In this document: positions 10,461-23,922 of the stretch, piece by piece
Layout: each line of letters opens with the position of its first letter
Numbering within the stretch: the first letter of the stretch is position 1
Source of the DNA: Rotaria socialis
Lineage: Eukaryota; Rotifera; Eurotatoria; Philodinida; Philodinidae
Assembly (NCBI GenBank): GCA_905331475.1
Contig: CAJNYU010000970.1
Span: 41,859-105,858, forward strand
Direction: 5' to 3'
DNA: 64,000 nucleotides
Program-made: the position numbers and the translations under genes
The notes under the pieces: model-generated
Databases searched by the model: none
Told to the model about the DNA's origin: nothing
The model's input: only the letters and a program-made list of their open reading frames with translations

Positions 10461-12365
10461 AATTGACATAGATATGAATGATAAGTTTATCATTTAGAAA
10501 AATACCCAAGTCATTCGTATCAATTGAAACTTTTCAGATAACCTTTTCTTTGTTGTTTTTCTTCATTTTTATATCAGTTGTGTACTTTCGTTCGTCATCA
10601 ATAAACTTCGTCGTCATATACATCAAAAAATTATTTTTGATGATAAACTACTGATCTTATTCTTAAATTAAGTTGAGACAGTAATCGACATAAAAAAGCC
10701 AATTTTGGTTTTGCCTATGTTAAAATTAAACACATTACGAATTAGTATTGACTCATTCAAGATTCGAGCTAAAACTGTGTCTAATATACGATTGAAAAAT
10801 GTAAATGAAAGATTTTAATCTTTCTCATTGAAAAGTTTTTCATTGGCTACTGCTGATTAAAAATTGTCGTTAGAAGCAATTTAGTAAAAAAGATTTTTTT
10901 TTCACTACACTTCTGAATGGAATCAAAAAGAAACTGTTCTTTCAAGTTATTGTATGTTCTTGTGACATTATTATTTATAGGTTTCGTCTATGCCAAATTA
11001 TGTTCTCGAACCATCTTACTCGATTACATGAAACAATATTAATCAATACTGAAGATTCACTACTACGATAATCAATTGATCCTTTACTTTCTAATAGACA
11101 GGAAGAAAATAACATCAAACAAAATCTTGAACTAAGTAAGTTACTCTCAAACCGACTAATGTTCTTTGCTCCGGAGTTATGAGAATTTATTGATAATATA
11201 TCATATGTATTGCCTAATAATCAAGTACGACCAATTTTCTGATCAATAGTAGAATCTTTTCCTTGTGGTTTATACAACCGGTTGCCTCCAACGAGAAGGA
11301 CGCGTAGGACAAAAATTTGTATTTGATTGTTATAAACAATGAGTAGTTAACAGATTTTAAATTAAATTATATAAAAGATGAATAGGGAATGGAGAATAAA
11401 ATTAGAATTTATTTTTATAAATTTTTGTTCATCATGTGACTTCGTGAAAAGAAAGACACTTGTTTTTGTTGTTACAGCAACTCTTAATAAAATTATAGAC
11501 TCGTCATTATCGTGTTGCTGGTTCAGATAAAATTTGTGTTCACATATCAATGAGTCTTCTGTGTTACATTCCGTAATAGATTTCTTCCTTTTGTTTCGAT
11601 AAAGTTCCCAATTCGTTTGTAATTCATAATGAAAAAACTCTTGCCATATTATACTTAGACTTCCAATTGAGAACTATACGTCGTAGGAGTAAATTAATAA
11701 GAGATAGACTTTGATTTATCTCAATGAAAATATTCATCCAAAAGAGATGCTTACTTTAATATGTAATAAGACACAGATAAAATAAAAATTGCAATAAATC
11801 CCTCATTAAAAACTCGTTACTCGTAATAGATAATAATAGTAATTAGGAATATACCGCTCACGCTCATGAGCGTGAGCTGTACATTCCTATGTTACATCCT
11901 ACTTGATTTTTAAGTATCGAAAAATTCATCGTAATTGACTAATATGTCAATCTTATCTGTTCACTCATGCTTCTTACTCGAAAATCCTATGACCAATCCC
12001 TTCTTTTTCCGATCAGACTTGTTGGACGCTGATGGACCCTAGGATCCGCTTTCCCCCCCTTGTGTTAATATATGCACTTTCACATTTCGTCAGAAAAGAC
12101 TTCATTTTGTCAATCTTCTATGTCGATGTGGACCACTACCAGGCCTGTAATTCTCCGCTGATGAAGGAAGATAATTAAAGTTGTTGTTCGTGTTGTTTTG
12201 ACTAAAAATCTATTTATTAATATGTATATATATTATTCAAAATTGAACCAAAAAAATGAATTAATTTTTTACTTTTTTCTTTGTTTCTCTCTCTCTCTAT
12301 ATATATAACACCGGAGAGACAAAAAGATACAAAAACACACTCACACAAAAAAGAAAAGAGAAAGT
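10461..12365. other. Intergenic DNA between SELENOT and the GPCR 3' end
   Basis: AT-rich, no exon found. It contains a palindromic MITE-like unit at 11844-11889 and a (CT)n/(TA)n run near 12285-12306. The stretch around 12010-12060 is locally GC-richer with a C7 run but has no recognised function. Confidence 0.45.
11844..11889. repeat. Palindromic MITE-like unit flanked by TA
   Basis: A 42 bp inverted repeat (11846-11887) whose central 22 bp (11856-11877) are a perfect palindrome of GCTCACGCTCA arms. The outer arms GGAATATACC and GGTACATTCC-like sequence match with two or three mismatches. TA dinucleotides lie directly on both sides, as expected for a Tc1/mariner-type footprint, though TA in AT-rich DNA is weak evidence. 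No transposase is present. Confidence 0.5.
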
Positions 12366-15300
12366 TCAACCTATTTCATAATACTGATGATCGTCTTCAT
12401 GTGTTAGAGCTTTTTGAAGTAGCTGTTGATTTTGTTCATAGGATAAATTTATTTCATTTGATGGTAATGGATATCGAAAAGTACTCAGACGGTTTGTTAA
12501 TAAACTAATGGGTATACTTGGTAGATAGGACGTTTCATTATTTAAACCAGATCGTCGATCATATTGGTTACGAATTGATGTTGTATAGTTCGTTTTTGAA
12601 TCTTCTCTTGGATTACATATAATTTGTTTACTACTCATATCTAACGAAGGTCCTGAACTATAATCACTACTACTTGTATTGTCAGGTAAAGAAAAGTGTT
12701 CAATCGATTTTTCATCTACAACAAATTCAAATAAAATTCAAAACTTTAATTGCAAAACATTTCTTACGTGTCGGATTTCCATTTTGATTTCCTTTAACAC
12801 AATTATAAAATAACTAAAAGAAAGAAGAAAGCAGTGTTTTGTTCATTTTTTTTCTAATTTTCATTTACCAATTTACGGCGTTTCTTATGAAACTGGAACT
12901 TTTCAAATGCATTCTGAACATATTTTTGTAATAAACAATAAAATATTAAAATTAATAAACCATGAACAGAATTAAGTATAGTAAATATAAATGCAAACAG
13001 AATGGTTTGATCATAAAGAAAAAATAGAGCTATAATCCATGTTAAACCAAATAGAATCGATATGGCTGATACATCACGTATAGAAAATCTTCAAAGAAAA
13101 CATTCAAAACACCATTTTTCTCATCTTTTTATACAAACCTTATTGTACTTCGATGATCGGTAGAATTTATTTTTCGACAAATGTAATAAATCGATACGAT
13201 GAAAAAACAAAAATTGGCCTAAAAATAATGACTTCTTATAAACATTTTCTTCTTATCTTAGCAACTTACAATAATTATCAACATAAAAGGTATAGCAAAT
13301 GCCCAGATAAACGCATTGTCATGCGATAACCAACAACTAAAATAGAAAATTTATTAACGTCCGGAAATAAAAAAACACTTCGACGGAATTGTATGTGCAG
13401 TTTTGTAAGCATGATTCGATATCATTTATTAAATTCATGGCGTATTTATATTATATTTATTTTAATGGGGTTGTTTTCTCACTAGCAGATAAACCAGTTT
13501 AGGTGCTTGAAGAAGTATTTTTAAGTGCAATTCTCGTGAGATTAGAATACGCAACATGGTCGAACTGTTTGTGCGTAATTCTTTCTGTTTTAGGAAACAA
13601 TTTTTTACTCTATCATCTTCAAAAGCCACCAGAGAGCAGTTTATTCATTGGAGCAAAGCCATATTGATAAATACTCGAAAATGTCTACGAAAGAGAGTCC
13701 TTATTTCTGCTTCGACATTTTCAACACTCGTGTTGAATTGCGTTTCACCACATATACTTTTTTATGATAAGTGCTTTATTATTTATTTCTAAGTGTGTGA
13801 ATGTACTTAATTCACATCTAGCCTAAAACAATTTCTTCGATACATGATTCTTTGCGTCGGAGGTTTACTCGTCGTAATGGATAACCTGAGACAATATATA
13901 TATATTTATGTGTACATTAATTAACCTGTTCAGTTAGGTACTACAATGATATTGCACCAAATATAGAACTAGAAAAGACTTATTGTATTGCGCATTTTCT
14001 ATTTTTATTCCTTAATAGTAATGCGATAACCTTGTGTTCGAGGTATATTATTGCTGAAACTCAATTAAATAGATTCAAAATAAGTATGAAAAACTGAATC
14101 GGACCACGTATTTTTTAATAAGATCGGATTCCAATTCACAACTAATCTAAGAGAAACGATGGATGCCATTTTCGAAAAAATAATTTTCAGGTACAATCAG
14201 CTGTATTTCCGTCGAAGACAATCTTATCCAAATCTAAGTATTTATCATTTTGGAGAATTTTTCAATCAGCTATTAATAACAGAATCCCTGAAGTACACTA
14301 CTGCTGATAACATGCAACATGATAAAAGTTAGAAAATAATTAATTTCCTTAGCAGTAAGAATAACTAAGCACTTGTCTAATTTAATGTTCGGTTTAATCT
14401 TCTCTTTGTAGAAGAATGACAGTTTTATAAAAGCTGTTTTAAGATTATTTATGACGAATAAGCACTCTAATTTATCAATGATGCATTAGAGTAAATGGTA
14501 TGCTTCTAATCAACATGTTAAAATAAAACCGAACAAATTATTTTTATTCTGCGTAGATTAAATGAACAATAAACAGAAGCGTTTTTTCAGTTCATAGTGT
14601 TCATAATAAGCCTGTCAATTTCTATCCTTGACATCAAATGCAGATTGAATTAAAACCCATACTATAATGCTTTTCTTAATTTTCTGGCTGATTATTCTCA
14701 TTTACTAGTTTTTTTCCGAAAGAAAATTTGCGTAAAACTAATTGAACGCATCATCGGTGTTTGCTACAATTAACAAGAAAGAAGAATCTAAGAAAATCGC
14801 AAGCTACGCTGTGCAGATCTCAGATCGGTCAGTAGAAAAATAATATTCGGTGAATAAGTAAAACTATTTTGTATTTGTTATAAAGTATAAATACAAAAAA
14901 CTTTCTGCATAGAAATTATTTCAATTATATAAATGAACACTTATTTTGTTTTACTTCTTCATCGTGCACAAAAATCATTCGACATCGCATCATTTGACGA
15001 GCGCTCCTCGAGAATCATCACTTATACACTTCCGAGGTGTGTTTGTCATTAAATATAAATGGAAAAGCTCATTCGGATTTCATTCTAGAAAATTCTAATT
15101 CTATTGAAAAAATGATTCATTTCTCTTTATTGACATAGTCGAGTTTCTTCTAGCAAGTACCCCGACGAAGAAATCTCAAATGTTAGGTTGGCTAAGACGA
15201 AAACGAACAAATGTTTATCATATGAAATTTCAAAAGACTCAATAGAATACTTCACAGTCCGGTATCTTGTTCTCTTTCCGAAAAAATGCTCTTCTTCGCG

Positions 15301-18300
15301 ATCACAAAAAATATCAAAACATTTGCACCATCGGTCGCGGGTAACACGAAAGGAAAGTTGCCTAAGACATAGGATCTGACTCATCATCTCTCTACAACGT
15401 TTCGACTTTGTTAGTTTAGATAGACTCTTGTGTCATGTGAAATATGAATATCAAAATAAAACAAAATTGAAATTCCTGAAAAATATGACTCGTTTATAGT
15501 TATTAAGATTTTCTATAATACATACTAGGCGCTTAAACCATGTTTAGTCTTTGTTGAAAGAATTGTTGACAGAAAAACGACTAATAATGGAAATCCATAG
15601 GAATATATTGAATAAGCTATTAGACGTATTCGGTCAATTTTAAAAACGTGTTTTAATGCAATTAGTAATTCAATGCCATCAACAAACATCCATGAAAATG
15701 TTGCCAATAGAAAATAATCAAGTAATATAGATATCAGCTGACAGCCGAACTAGAAAAGAAAACATGTCGATTTCAAAAATTAGAAAATATTCATTTTTAT
15801 TTTAGCATTTTACTTTATGTTTTGTTTGATCAATGCCCACTAGAAATAATGTTTGGACAATAATTAAGCATAACGACATATTTATATGCAAAGCATTACG
15901 AACAATGGTTAAATCATCTTCCACATCCATATGAAATCTATAAAAGCTAAATTTTCACATAGTAGGAAACACACTTGACTTTCGGTCATCACTTTTGCTC
16001 AGTATCACTAGACATAGATAAGCTGTGTTCGTTTGACCTAACTGTTAGTATTAACTTTCCGTAAATAGTATTTCCGACGATGACAAACATTTTTGTTCAG
16101 TATCAACAATGGCATTTCCGATTGAGAAAAAAACTCTGCAATGTTTTAGAAATAGCGCTTCCGATCATCACAAGCGTTTGTTCAGTTTTTAAGAATAGGA
16201 AATCCAGGGATGCGGCCATCTTTATTCCCTCTTAATTAAATGCCCACATAGCAAAAATGAAATTTTCACATGTATTAGAAACTTGGATTACCAACTCTCT
16301 TGAGATATTAATTTATTAAAATCATGTGAAACATTTGGTTTTAGGAAAGCCGGATTCAAACATTACTGAGATACTGTCATTTTGACTCGGTGGGAAAGTG
16401 ACGCCAGTAATTGTTGATAATTTTTAAAAAAATGTTTCTGCGTATTCTGATCACAGTAGCTCTATTGATGAGCACAATTCTATTTCTGCAACTGTAAAAT
16501 GCTGAAAGTTTTTTGTAAAATTGCTGTGATGCTGATTTGACTTTGTTCTACAGAAACATAGAATATTTTATGTAAATAAGGATTTTCATGGGCAGGTACC
16601 GACCCTCAAATTATTAACTTGCTCCTTAACTGAAATTATAAGTAAAGCAAATTATGAAATAACGTTGGACATTAAAGATATCTATGATAAACTAATTGTA
16701 GTGAAACACTTTACAAAAAAGAAGCCTAGTATTTCTGACGAACTACGTTTAGAGACGAATATTTTTATTCTCCAAAAAAATAAAACTCAATCTTTTAAAT
16801 AATCTCTTCAATATGTCTATCAAAGTTATTTTTAGTTCGGAGAGATCAGATACTACTTTGCCCAAAGAAATCCTAAGATAACTAATGCAATATAATCAAT
16901 AATTACATGGAAATCGGTTGAGCTCGCTTACAGAAACATGTGAATGCTGCTTCTCTCCTGAACTAATTCCGATAATCTCCTCATTCTATCATATAAAGTT
17001 CGCTCTATTTGTTTTCTCTTAAATAATTATTTTCTTGCATGAATCTAATAACTGTTTGCGTATTACTAATCAGCATGAAATTGCTGGCATCGGATGAGTT
17101 TCTTGAAATATTTGCTCACTTCTCAATGGTTTTTATCTACGCATAAGAGTTCTCGGAATCAACACTAGTTTTGATTGTTAAAATTTCTAGAAACATTTTT
17201 GTGATGAAAAAAACTGAACTTTTCCAGGTGGCTGCAGATGAGTGTACATGAAATCCCATCCCTCCCTATTGGCAGACATGCTCAGAATGAAATTTCATCA
17301 AATTGAATCCTCTCGATTCATTCGAAAGTAAAAGCTTTGCTTCAGGACATGAGTAGTATCGATGTCGTGCCTAGACTCTACCGAGTTAATCATGGATTCG
17401 GTATGATTTTGGACCCGGCGCAGTTAACATGCAAATCACATCTAACAAGACTTACATATATCATCGAAGGAAATACATTTAGTTTAATTTTCGAATTGAA
17501 AATCCTTACCGTATGATGATCAATATGAAAATTGCCAATAGAAGACAAACAATCGATATAATACAACCAATTTTTGGAAAAAATAGTAAATTATTTTCAT
17601 CCGATTTCTTTTGATAATTGAGAAGTAAAGCAAAAGTACCCAATTGATGGCACGAGCATATCGAATGTGTTAAATTTGTTGATAACAATTGACATCCGTC
17701 TGTACTCCATTGTAGATTATTCCTAAGACGAAAACTCAAGAAATATATTTTAATCTTATTATTTCTTTTTCGGTTACTTTTGAACAGTTTTTAAATGAAC
17801 ACAGACGGGTATTTGATTGGATTGATTTAAATGACGAAATGTAATATGAATATTATCTATTGAAATCGTTTTCGGTAATAAATTTACAGAGGCTATTAGA
17901 CTGTTTAATGATTGATTTGTTTTAACATTAGCAATTGTAAAAAATATAATTTGATAATCCATAATTTGATTTATTTCATTCATAATCGACACAGATACGG
18001 ATCGATCAAGATTTTCAAATTGTAATTGTTTAGATTTAATAAAAAATTCTAAAACATAATTTTTTTTTCAATCAATTGATCAAAGAGAAATTTGCTTTTT
18101 TTCTTTATGCGTACCAATATGATTCGAAATTGAAATAAACGAATTTGATAGATGCATTAATTGAAAACCAAGATATTCAATTTGTTTAATAAATCGATCG
18201 ATAATATTTCCATTTGTAAATACCTTTTGTTTTTCAACTGTTTTATCAATCAGCGCAAAAAGTTTCTAATGAAAAACGAAATACTATGAAACTGTTATCT

Positions 18301-20827
18301 TTGGAATAAAAAAAAGCAAACCTTAGCGAAACCTATCGATGAAATATGTGTCAAGTATCGATCTATTTTATTGAAATTTTCATAAATTGAAGAGTTCTTT
18401 TCTTCGAAACACTTTCCATTTAAATCATTATCAATCATAAAATCACTTTCAGTTCTTGATGTCTACAAAGAAGAAGAGAACAAAAACACCGAGAACGATC
18501 CATCATATATGAATACAAATCAAGCGATTCTTTACGTCAATATGCAAAATATAATGCATGAATGGATTGAAAAATGGACATTGACATATAACATGACTAC
18601 CATTCGAACATAATAGTTGACATGCAAAAAACATATTTGTTTTGCTAGATCAAACAAAAATAAGTGATTAAAAACGAAAAGAATATTATTTTATACTCGA
18701 CATATAATGAGAAATTCGCTGAACGATAAGCGCGACATTGATAGCGAAAATCAAATGACTGAAAATATAAAAAAATATGTTTTAAATTAAGGTCAAAGTT
18801 TTGCAACATACAAATAAAAGGAGAGAAACATTTTTTCTTTGATCCTATTCGATTATCGACTCAGATCTATTGAAGTCAAAGGAATGATTGATGAGAATTC
18901 TTGATTAAATCTCGATGAAAACAAAAGAAGTGGAAATGCTATAATATTCCATCGCACGAGATAGCAGATACTAAACTACTTATGTGAATCAACTGATATG
19001 TGTTCGAAATAGATTTTTGCACATGAGATGACTCGATGCATTGCTAATAGGGTTTTTCTCATATCTTACTAATGATACATGTCGGTAACACAAAAGAGAC
19101 AAGAGATGTTGGCACTCATCTGAATGTCGATGCACTGATCAAGGATAAAACAGAAGATTCGATAAACGCTTTTGTAGTATGCAACAAGACTAGAAATTTA
19201 CTATTTTCTTTTAAATTAGATTAAGAATTCAATAACACATTCTTTTTTCGATCTGTTGAACTTTAAAAATCATTTACATTTTCGAAATAATTGACAAACT
19301 TACTTGATGATTAAATATCACTGTAACATTGGCTGTTTGTATTGGACTTAGATAATTTTCTTGTTCAATTAAAATAAATGATTTATTTTTTGTATTAGAA
19401 ATTTTCGTGTCGATAAACATCATCGGTGAATTGACAAGAAAACTTTCTTGATTTACATTCGTACGATCAACAATCATTTGATTCAATTGAAATTTACTTT
19501 CGTTTTTCATTGGTACATAAATTTCAAAAGCTACATTTTGAAAATCAATTCCAAACGATTGCGATACGAAACACGAGTTAGCTTTTATTTTTTCGAATGC
19601 ATTTAACAGACAACTCAATGACCCATCGTCAGTCGTTTCGGCCCAGTTTGTAAATGGCTAGATGTTAAGAAGACAAAAAAAAGTCGAGCATGTTCAATGT
19701 ATCAAGAAGACAACGTACAAGAATACATGAACTATCCTTAGGCAAGATTCTATTGATTAGCCAAAAATTGCATTGAAAAATATAGCTATTGGCCGAATGA
19801 AGTGTTGATAACTAATCAATAAAAATTTATCGATAAAAAAAAACATCGGCCGATCATATTACTTGGTCAGACTGGTTTATCAGACATTCGCAATTAGTAT
19901 AATTCGCTTTCGACCATTGACTATTGAAATTACAATAACGAAACACTTGACCTAGAAAAAAAAGACTTCTATTGTGCTAACGAATACATTAATTATACAC
20001 ATACCAGTGCATAGTGAAGGACACGGAAGATATTGACTTTTATTAATAGCGGTTTTAGGCCAATGAAAACCTTGAAGCTGTTCTTCAGGACAATGTTTTT
20101 TAGCGAATCCGATTATTTGATTATTATTATCTAGAAGACATGAATTAGATTTGAATATTTGCCTATATCAAATAGATCTACTATATTGACAAATTGTTGT
20201 TGGACATTGACAAGAGAATTCATCTTGAACTTGTTGAATACATTTTAAATCGCTGGATTTCGAACAATTAAGAAATAGTTTTGTACAGATTTGTTCTAAA
20301 AAAAACATTATTTTTTTTCCATTTCGTATTTTACTAGTTTTTTTTCACTGTTTTACTTTTATCAATACATCGGTAATGAATTTCAAAATGCTTTGGAATA
20401 TTTAATCCGCATGGATCAGTAAATAAATTATTATCAATTAAGATTTGACATGAAGATCTTTCGTGACAACTAAAAAGAAACATCAAATTAATACCAAACA
20501 AAAACCAACGCAAAGTAAATTTCTCTACCGAAGTTTTGTTTGATATTTTGATTGTTCAATATTTGCACATGTTTTATCAAAAAACCGATACGTTAAATTA
20601 TTATTACATATTCTTTGTGATGTTCGGCCATACATTGAACGTATAATTTGTATGGTCTCACTTGTGTTTGAACATTTTATAAAAAGTAGATCATTTTCGC
20701 ATACATGTTGTATAGTTATGTTAGGTAAGTGAATTGAAAAATCTTGTGCGAAATTTTCGTATGATAATGAATGTTGAAAATTACTGAACAAACTCAGTAA
20801 GAGTAGGTAATAATAACATTCATTCAT
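12366..20827 (-). CDS. ADGRL: Latrophilin-like adhesion GPCR with tandem GAIN-type segments
   Basis: Seventeen exons on the minus strand (first 20827-20529, last 12715-12366) close in frame to 993 residues. In order: signal peptide; SUEL/RBL lectin domain (YGRTSQRIC, SCHERSSCQI, FTDPCG, IHYRC); a short Cys-rich stretch; a hormone-receptor motif (HWPKTAINK, VFRYCNFNSQWSKANYTNCE); a GAIN-like beta segment (SFLVNSPMMFIDTKISN, 19657-19304); a second GAIN segment (18462-17778); GPS (WSTDGCQLLSTNLTHSICSC); and seven TM helices (TM1 17510-17600; TM2 15814-15937; TM3-4 15526-15749; TM5 13139-13336; TM6-7 12869-13088). RBL plus HRM is the latrophilin layout. The GPS cleavage triad His-Leu-Thr is Gln-Leu-Gly, so autoproteolysis is doubtful, yet the tethered-agonist-like TFALLL is kept. 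Introns of 2.2 and 1.6 kb interrupt the TM region. A split into two genes near 18.5 kb is the alternative. Confidence 0.85.
15981..16186. repeat. Three degenerate copies of a ~28 bp motif in a GPCR intron
   Basis: Related sequences TTCGGTCATCACTTTTGCTC (15981), TTTCCGACGATGACAAACAT (16071) and TTCCGATCATCACAAGCGTT (16159), each followed by TTCAGT or CTCAGT, recur at about 90 bp spacing in the 1.6 kb intron. They look like old diverged tandem repeats; no function is evident. Confidence 0.4.
18542..18644 (-). other. Relic or cryptic GPS-like exon inside the GPCR gene
   Basis: Between acceptor TCTAG (18645-18649) and donor GTAAAG, this 103 bp segment encodes ACQLLCSNGSHVICQCPFF, which lines up with the GPS consensus GC-LL-N-TH--CSCNHLT with the cleavage residues lost. 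It lies exactly where a GPS would follow the first GAIN-like segment. However, 103 bp is not a multiple of three and its 5' phase does not fit the preceding exon, whereas skipping it joins the neighbouring exons in frame. It may be a decayed exon, or the last exon of a separate ectodomain gene ending at a stop near 18508. Confidence 0.45.
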
Positions 20828-23800
20828 CTAAAAAATATACATGTATACTGTTTGTCTATGCTTACAGCGAATGTAACAAGCAGATAAATGACTGACTGGT
20901 TTGAGACTTTCTTTTTTTGACGATGATGAATCTATCAATACAAGCAGAAGCGATAATCATATTAGACGCCTTCTCATTCATGCAGAAAATGATGAATATG
21001 ATTGTTTTTTTGTACCTTAAATGATTGCTTGTCCAACTTCAAAACAACGGATACTTCAGATCGGCACTAATTCAGTTATGAATCTTATTTAGTTTTTACT
21101 CAATTTGAGACGAGGAGAAAAGCGATTGGATTTTGTTAATGAAGAATTTCTCTTTTCTAGAAAGGAGCTATACGAAGTTCGAGAAAAGGCTACAATGTAA
21201 TTTGTTATTACAAGGTCAGAATGACCAGACACGATTGGGAAAATTTTGTTATTCTTTCATTAGAACTCGTAACAAGTGCGATGAATCTTAATTTCGTAGG
21301 GATAACATCAGGACACTCCGGAAAGCTACTCTAGCGTACCAATAGAGATGAACCTTCTTCGTCCTCCTCAATGATAAACAAAACAAATTATGAAATACCT
21401 GCTGATGAAAATTCTCATATCGGCAGTCGATTCGACAGCTGTCCATTGTTTTTTAATTGAAAATAAAAAAACAATATGTATTGATAGATAATAGAATGAA
21501 ATACAGTCATCAACTGATATCATTTTACATGTGTCTAAAGTGGTTATAAAAGACGAAAAACGTGAGCATGACAAGCAAATATTTGTACATTGAACATGAG
21601 TATAAGAGTGGAAAATAAACAATGAACAGAAGTAGATTTATCAAGAGATTGGATTATGATAGATCTCTCACTCTTGAGTCAAAAGTTCAAGGTTTTATCG
21701 ATGCGTTGATATGATTAAATCCTATTTACTTACTGTTGAAAGTTGCACAAGGTTATCATTAATTTACAAAGCGAGAAAGAGACAGGACAACGAGTATGTA
21801 TGCATGTATGTATGCTTTTCATATGTACAAACGTGTGGACGTGTGAGCAGCAGGCATTTTTCTATCAACAAGGGAGGAAGAGACAGAGAGAAGGAGAGAA
21901 GGAGAAAAAAAACGTTTCGCGTTCTTATCATTAGTATCGCCTTTTTCTCTCTAGAGATCAATGGATTCTTTCTCGTACGTTTCTGTACAGAACAAGAGAC
22001 ACACAAGAGATATCAAGATGCTCAAGAAATGCGAATCAAAAGTAATATTTGGACATTTCTTTTTGTGTGCCTACTCTTAGTTTCTTTCTTCTTCCGATTT
22101 GAACCATTCAAGCATCGAATGAATGCAAATATGTCACAAACGATCTCTTTTTCGATTGAATACGAAACGGTTGACGCGTGTATAGGCGCTTTCTTTTCTT
22201 ATTCTAATTATATACTTGACTATAAATACAAACACTCATCTTTTTTACTTAACTACGCCAAATTCTTCATATCGGTCCTACATATAGTATGAAAAGTAGA
22301 GATTGAAACAACAGTACAATATTATTTCATAGAAAATTGTTTCGTTTTTCTTTCTTTTTTTGCGTCTAACAATTACATCACATATTATACTAGCTATATA
22401 CACATTTTATATGTATATTTTATAAACACTAGAGAAAGAGAAAAAAAACGCAAACGCCTTCCGGAATCGATCATCATCATTATGGTCGGCTTCATATACG
22501 CACTAAAGTTAGGTGACATAACTTGTCTGTATAACTGTACGCGCTTTTCTTTTTTTTTATTTTCAACAAAAGAAGTGTCTAATGATAACTAAAGAGAAGG
22601 CGCGGATGTTGACCGAAGCGAAAGGTCAGCGTTTTGTTTGGACATTTCTTTTTATGATCTAAGCCGCTCCCTCATATGTATAAAAGAATGTCCTCACTAA
22701 CGATATCGCATCTTATCGTTAAACGAAACCTTATTCTATATGCATATTACTGACTGTCTCGCGTCGCAAGTCAGACATTGAACATACGATGATCCATTAT
22801 CTTATTTCTAATAGATAATGGTTCTTTCATCACTCTTTCGTTTTTATATTAGCCAGACGTACATTTAAGTTTGTCATCAAATGAATGACTCGTCAAGTGA
22901 GTTGAATATGACACCGAACAACATACTCAAATCTCGATTAACGGACGAGACATATATAGTCAAATGTGTTAAATGGCTTTTTTTTTGTTCATCGGTAAAG
23001 AAAAAATAACGACATGCAAATCATCAAGGGAATTACTTTTTTTTTGTATTCAGAGAAGTCATCCATGCATAATGTCACTCTCAAGATTTTAAATTTTCGT
23101 ACAAAATTATGATTTCATTATAAAAGTCAGCAGTGTATACACATATTCGAACAAATTTACATTGTTCTCAATGACTTGATTACATGTCGTGTATAGATTC
23201 ATTCGATCATAGACTTTTTGACCTCACTGTTGCTCTGTTGCTTTTAAAAAATAATATTGACAGTTGATAATGACTCTATTTGGCGGATGTATGTGTTTAT
23301 ATATAGATAATCTCTGCGTAAACGATATGCCTGTTTTTGTTATGTTCTACGATCGATTAAGTTTGTTTTGAACGAAGATATAAACAATAACTTCCGGAAG
23401 TTGTCTATCATTCGATAATGAGAACGATGAATGCAAAAATACAGAACGCTATGGCATTAGAAGAGAAAGATTACGTGAATAAAAAGTTGCATGCTGGTTT
23501 TAGCTAATGAGCTGATAATCATAAATTCAATTAGAATAATAAAAATAAAAATAGTTTACTTTATGCTATATTTTATCTCTTAAGATCAATTTGATGCGAA
23601 AATAAAGAATTAGCTAATTATTTTATACACATCTAAAATATTTATACGAGAAATTATACAGTATAGCTTTGACTAAAAAAGAACGACAGTTAACAATGAA
23701 AAGCATGAAAGAAAGAAAAATAGAGAAACTAACGAGAAGAGAAAACTTTCTATACAACACAAGTAAAATAGCATAAAGAGAGAAAAGCCAAACAAACAAT

Positions 23801-23922
23801 CAAAAAAATCAATTTCTTTTTTCTTTGTTTTTTGTTTTATTCTTAAATAAATTTCTAATTTACACACCGTATTTCAACGGTATATGTGAGCAGATAATGT
23901 CAGATGGTGAAGCGTAGAAATT
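20828..23922. other. Intergenic DNA upstream of the GPCR and downstream of PKG
   Basis: About 3.1 kb, AT-rich. It should contain the GPCR promoter near 20.9 kb and the PKG 3' UTR near 23.6-23.9 kb. A 193-codon frame at 21711-22292 is low-complexity and has no family resemblance, so it was not called. Confidence 0.45.

Noticed and set aside
13556-13792. A 78-codon plus-strand frame inside the GPCR intron
   Set aside because: No motif, no splice partner and ordinary AT-rich composition.
21711-22292. A 193-codon plus-strand frame
   Set aside because: Aromatic and Lys/Arg-rich low-complexity composition, overlapping frames of similar quality on both strands, and no family motif; it lies in intergenic DNA.
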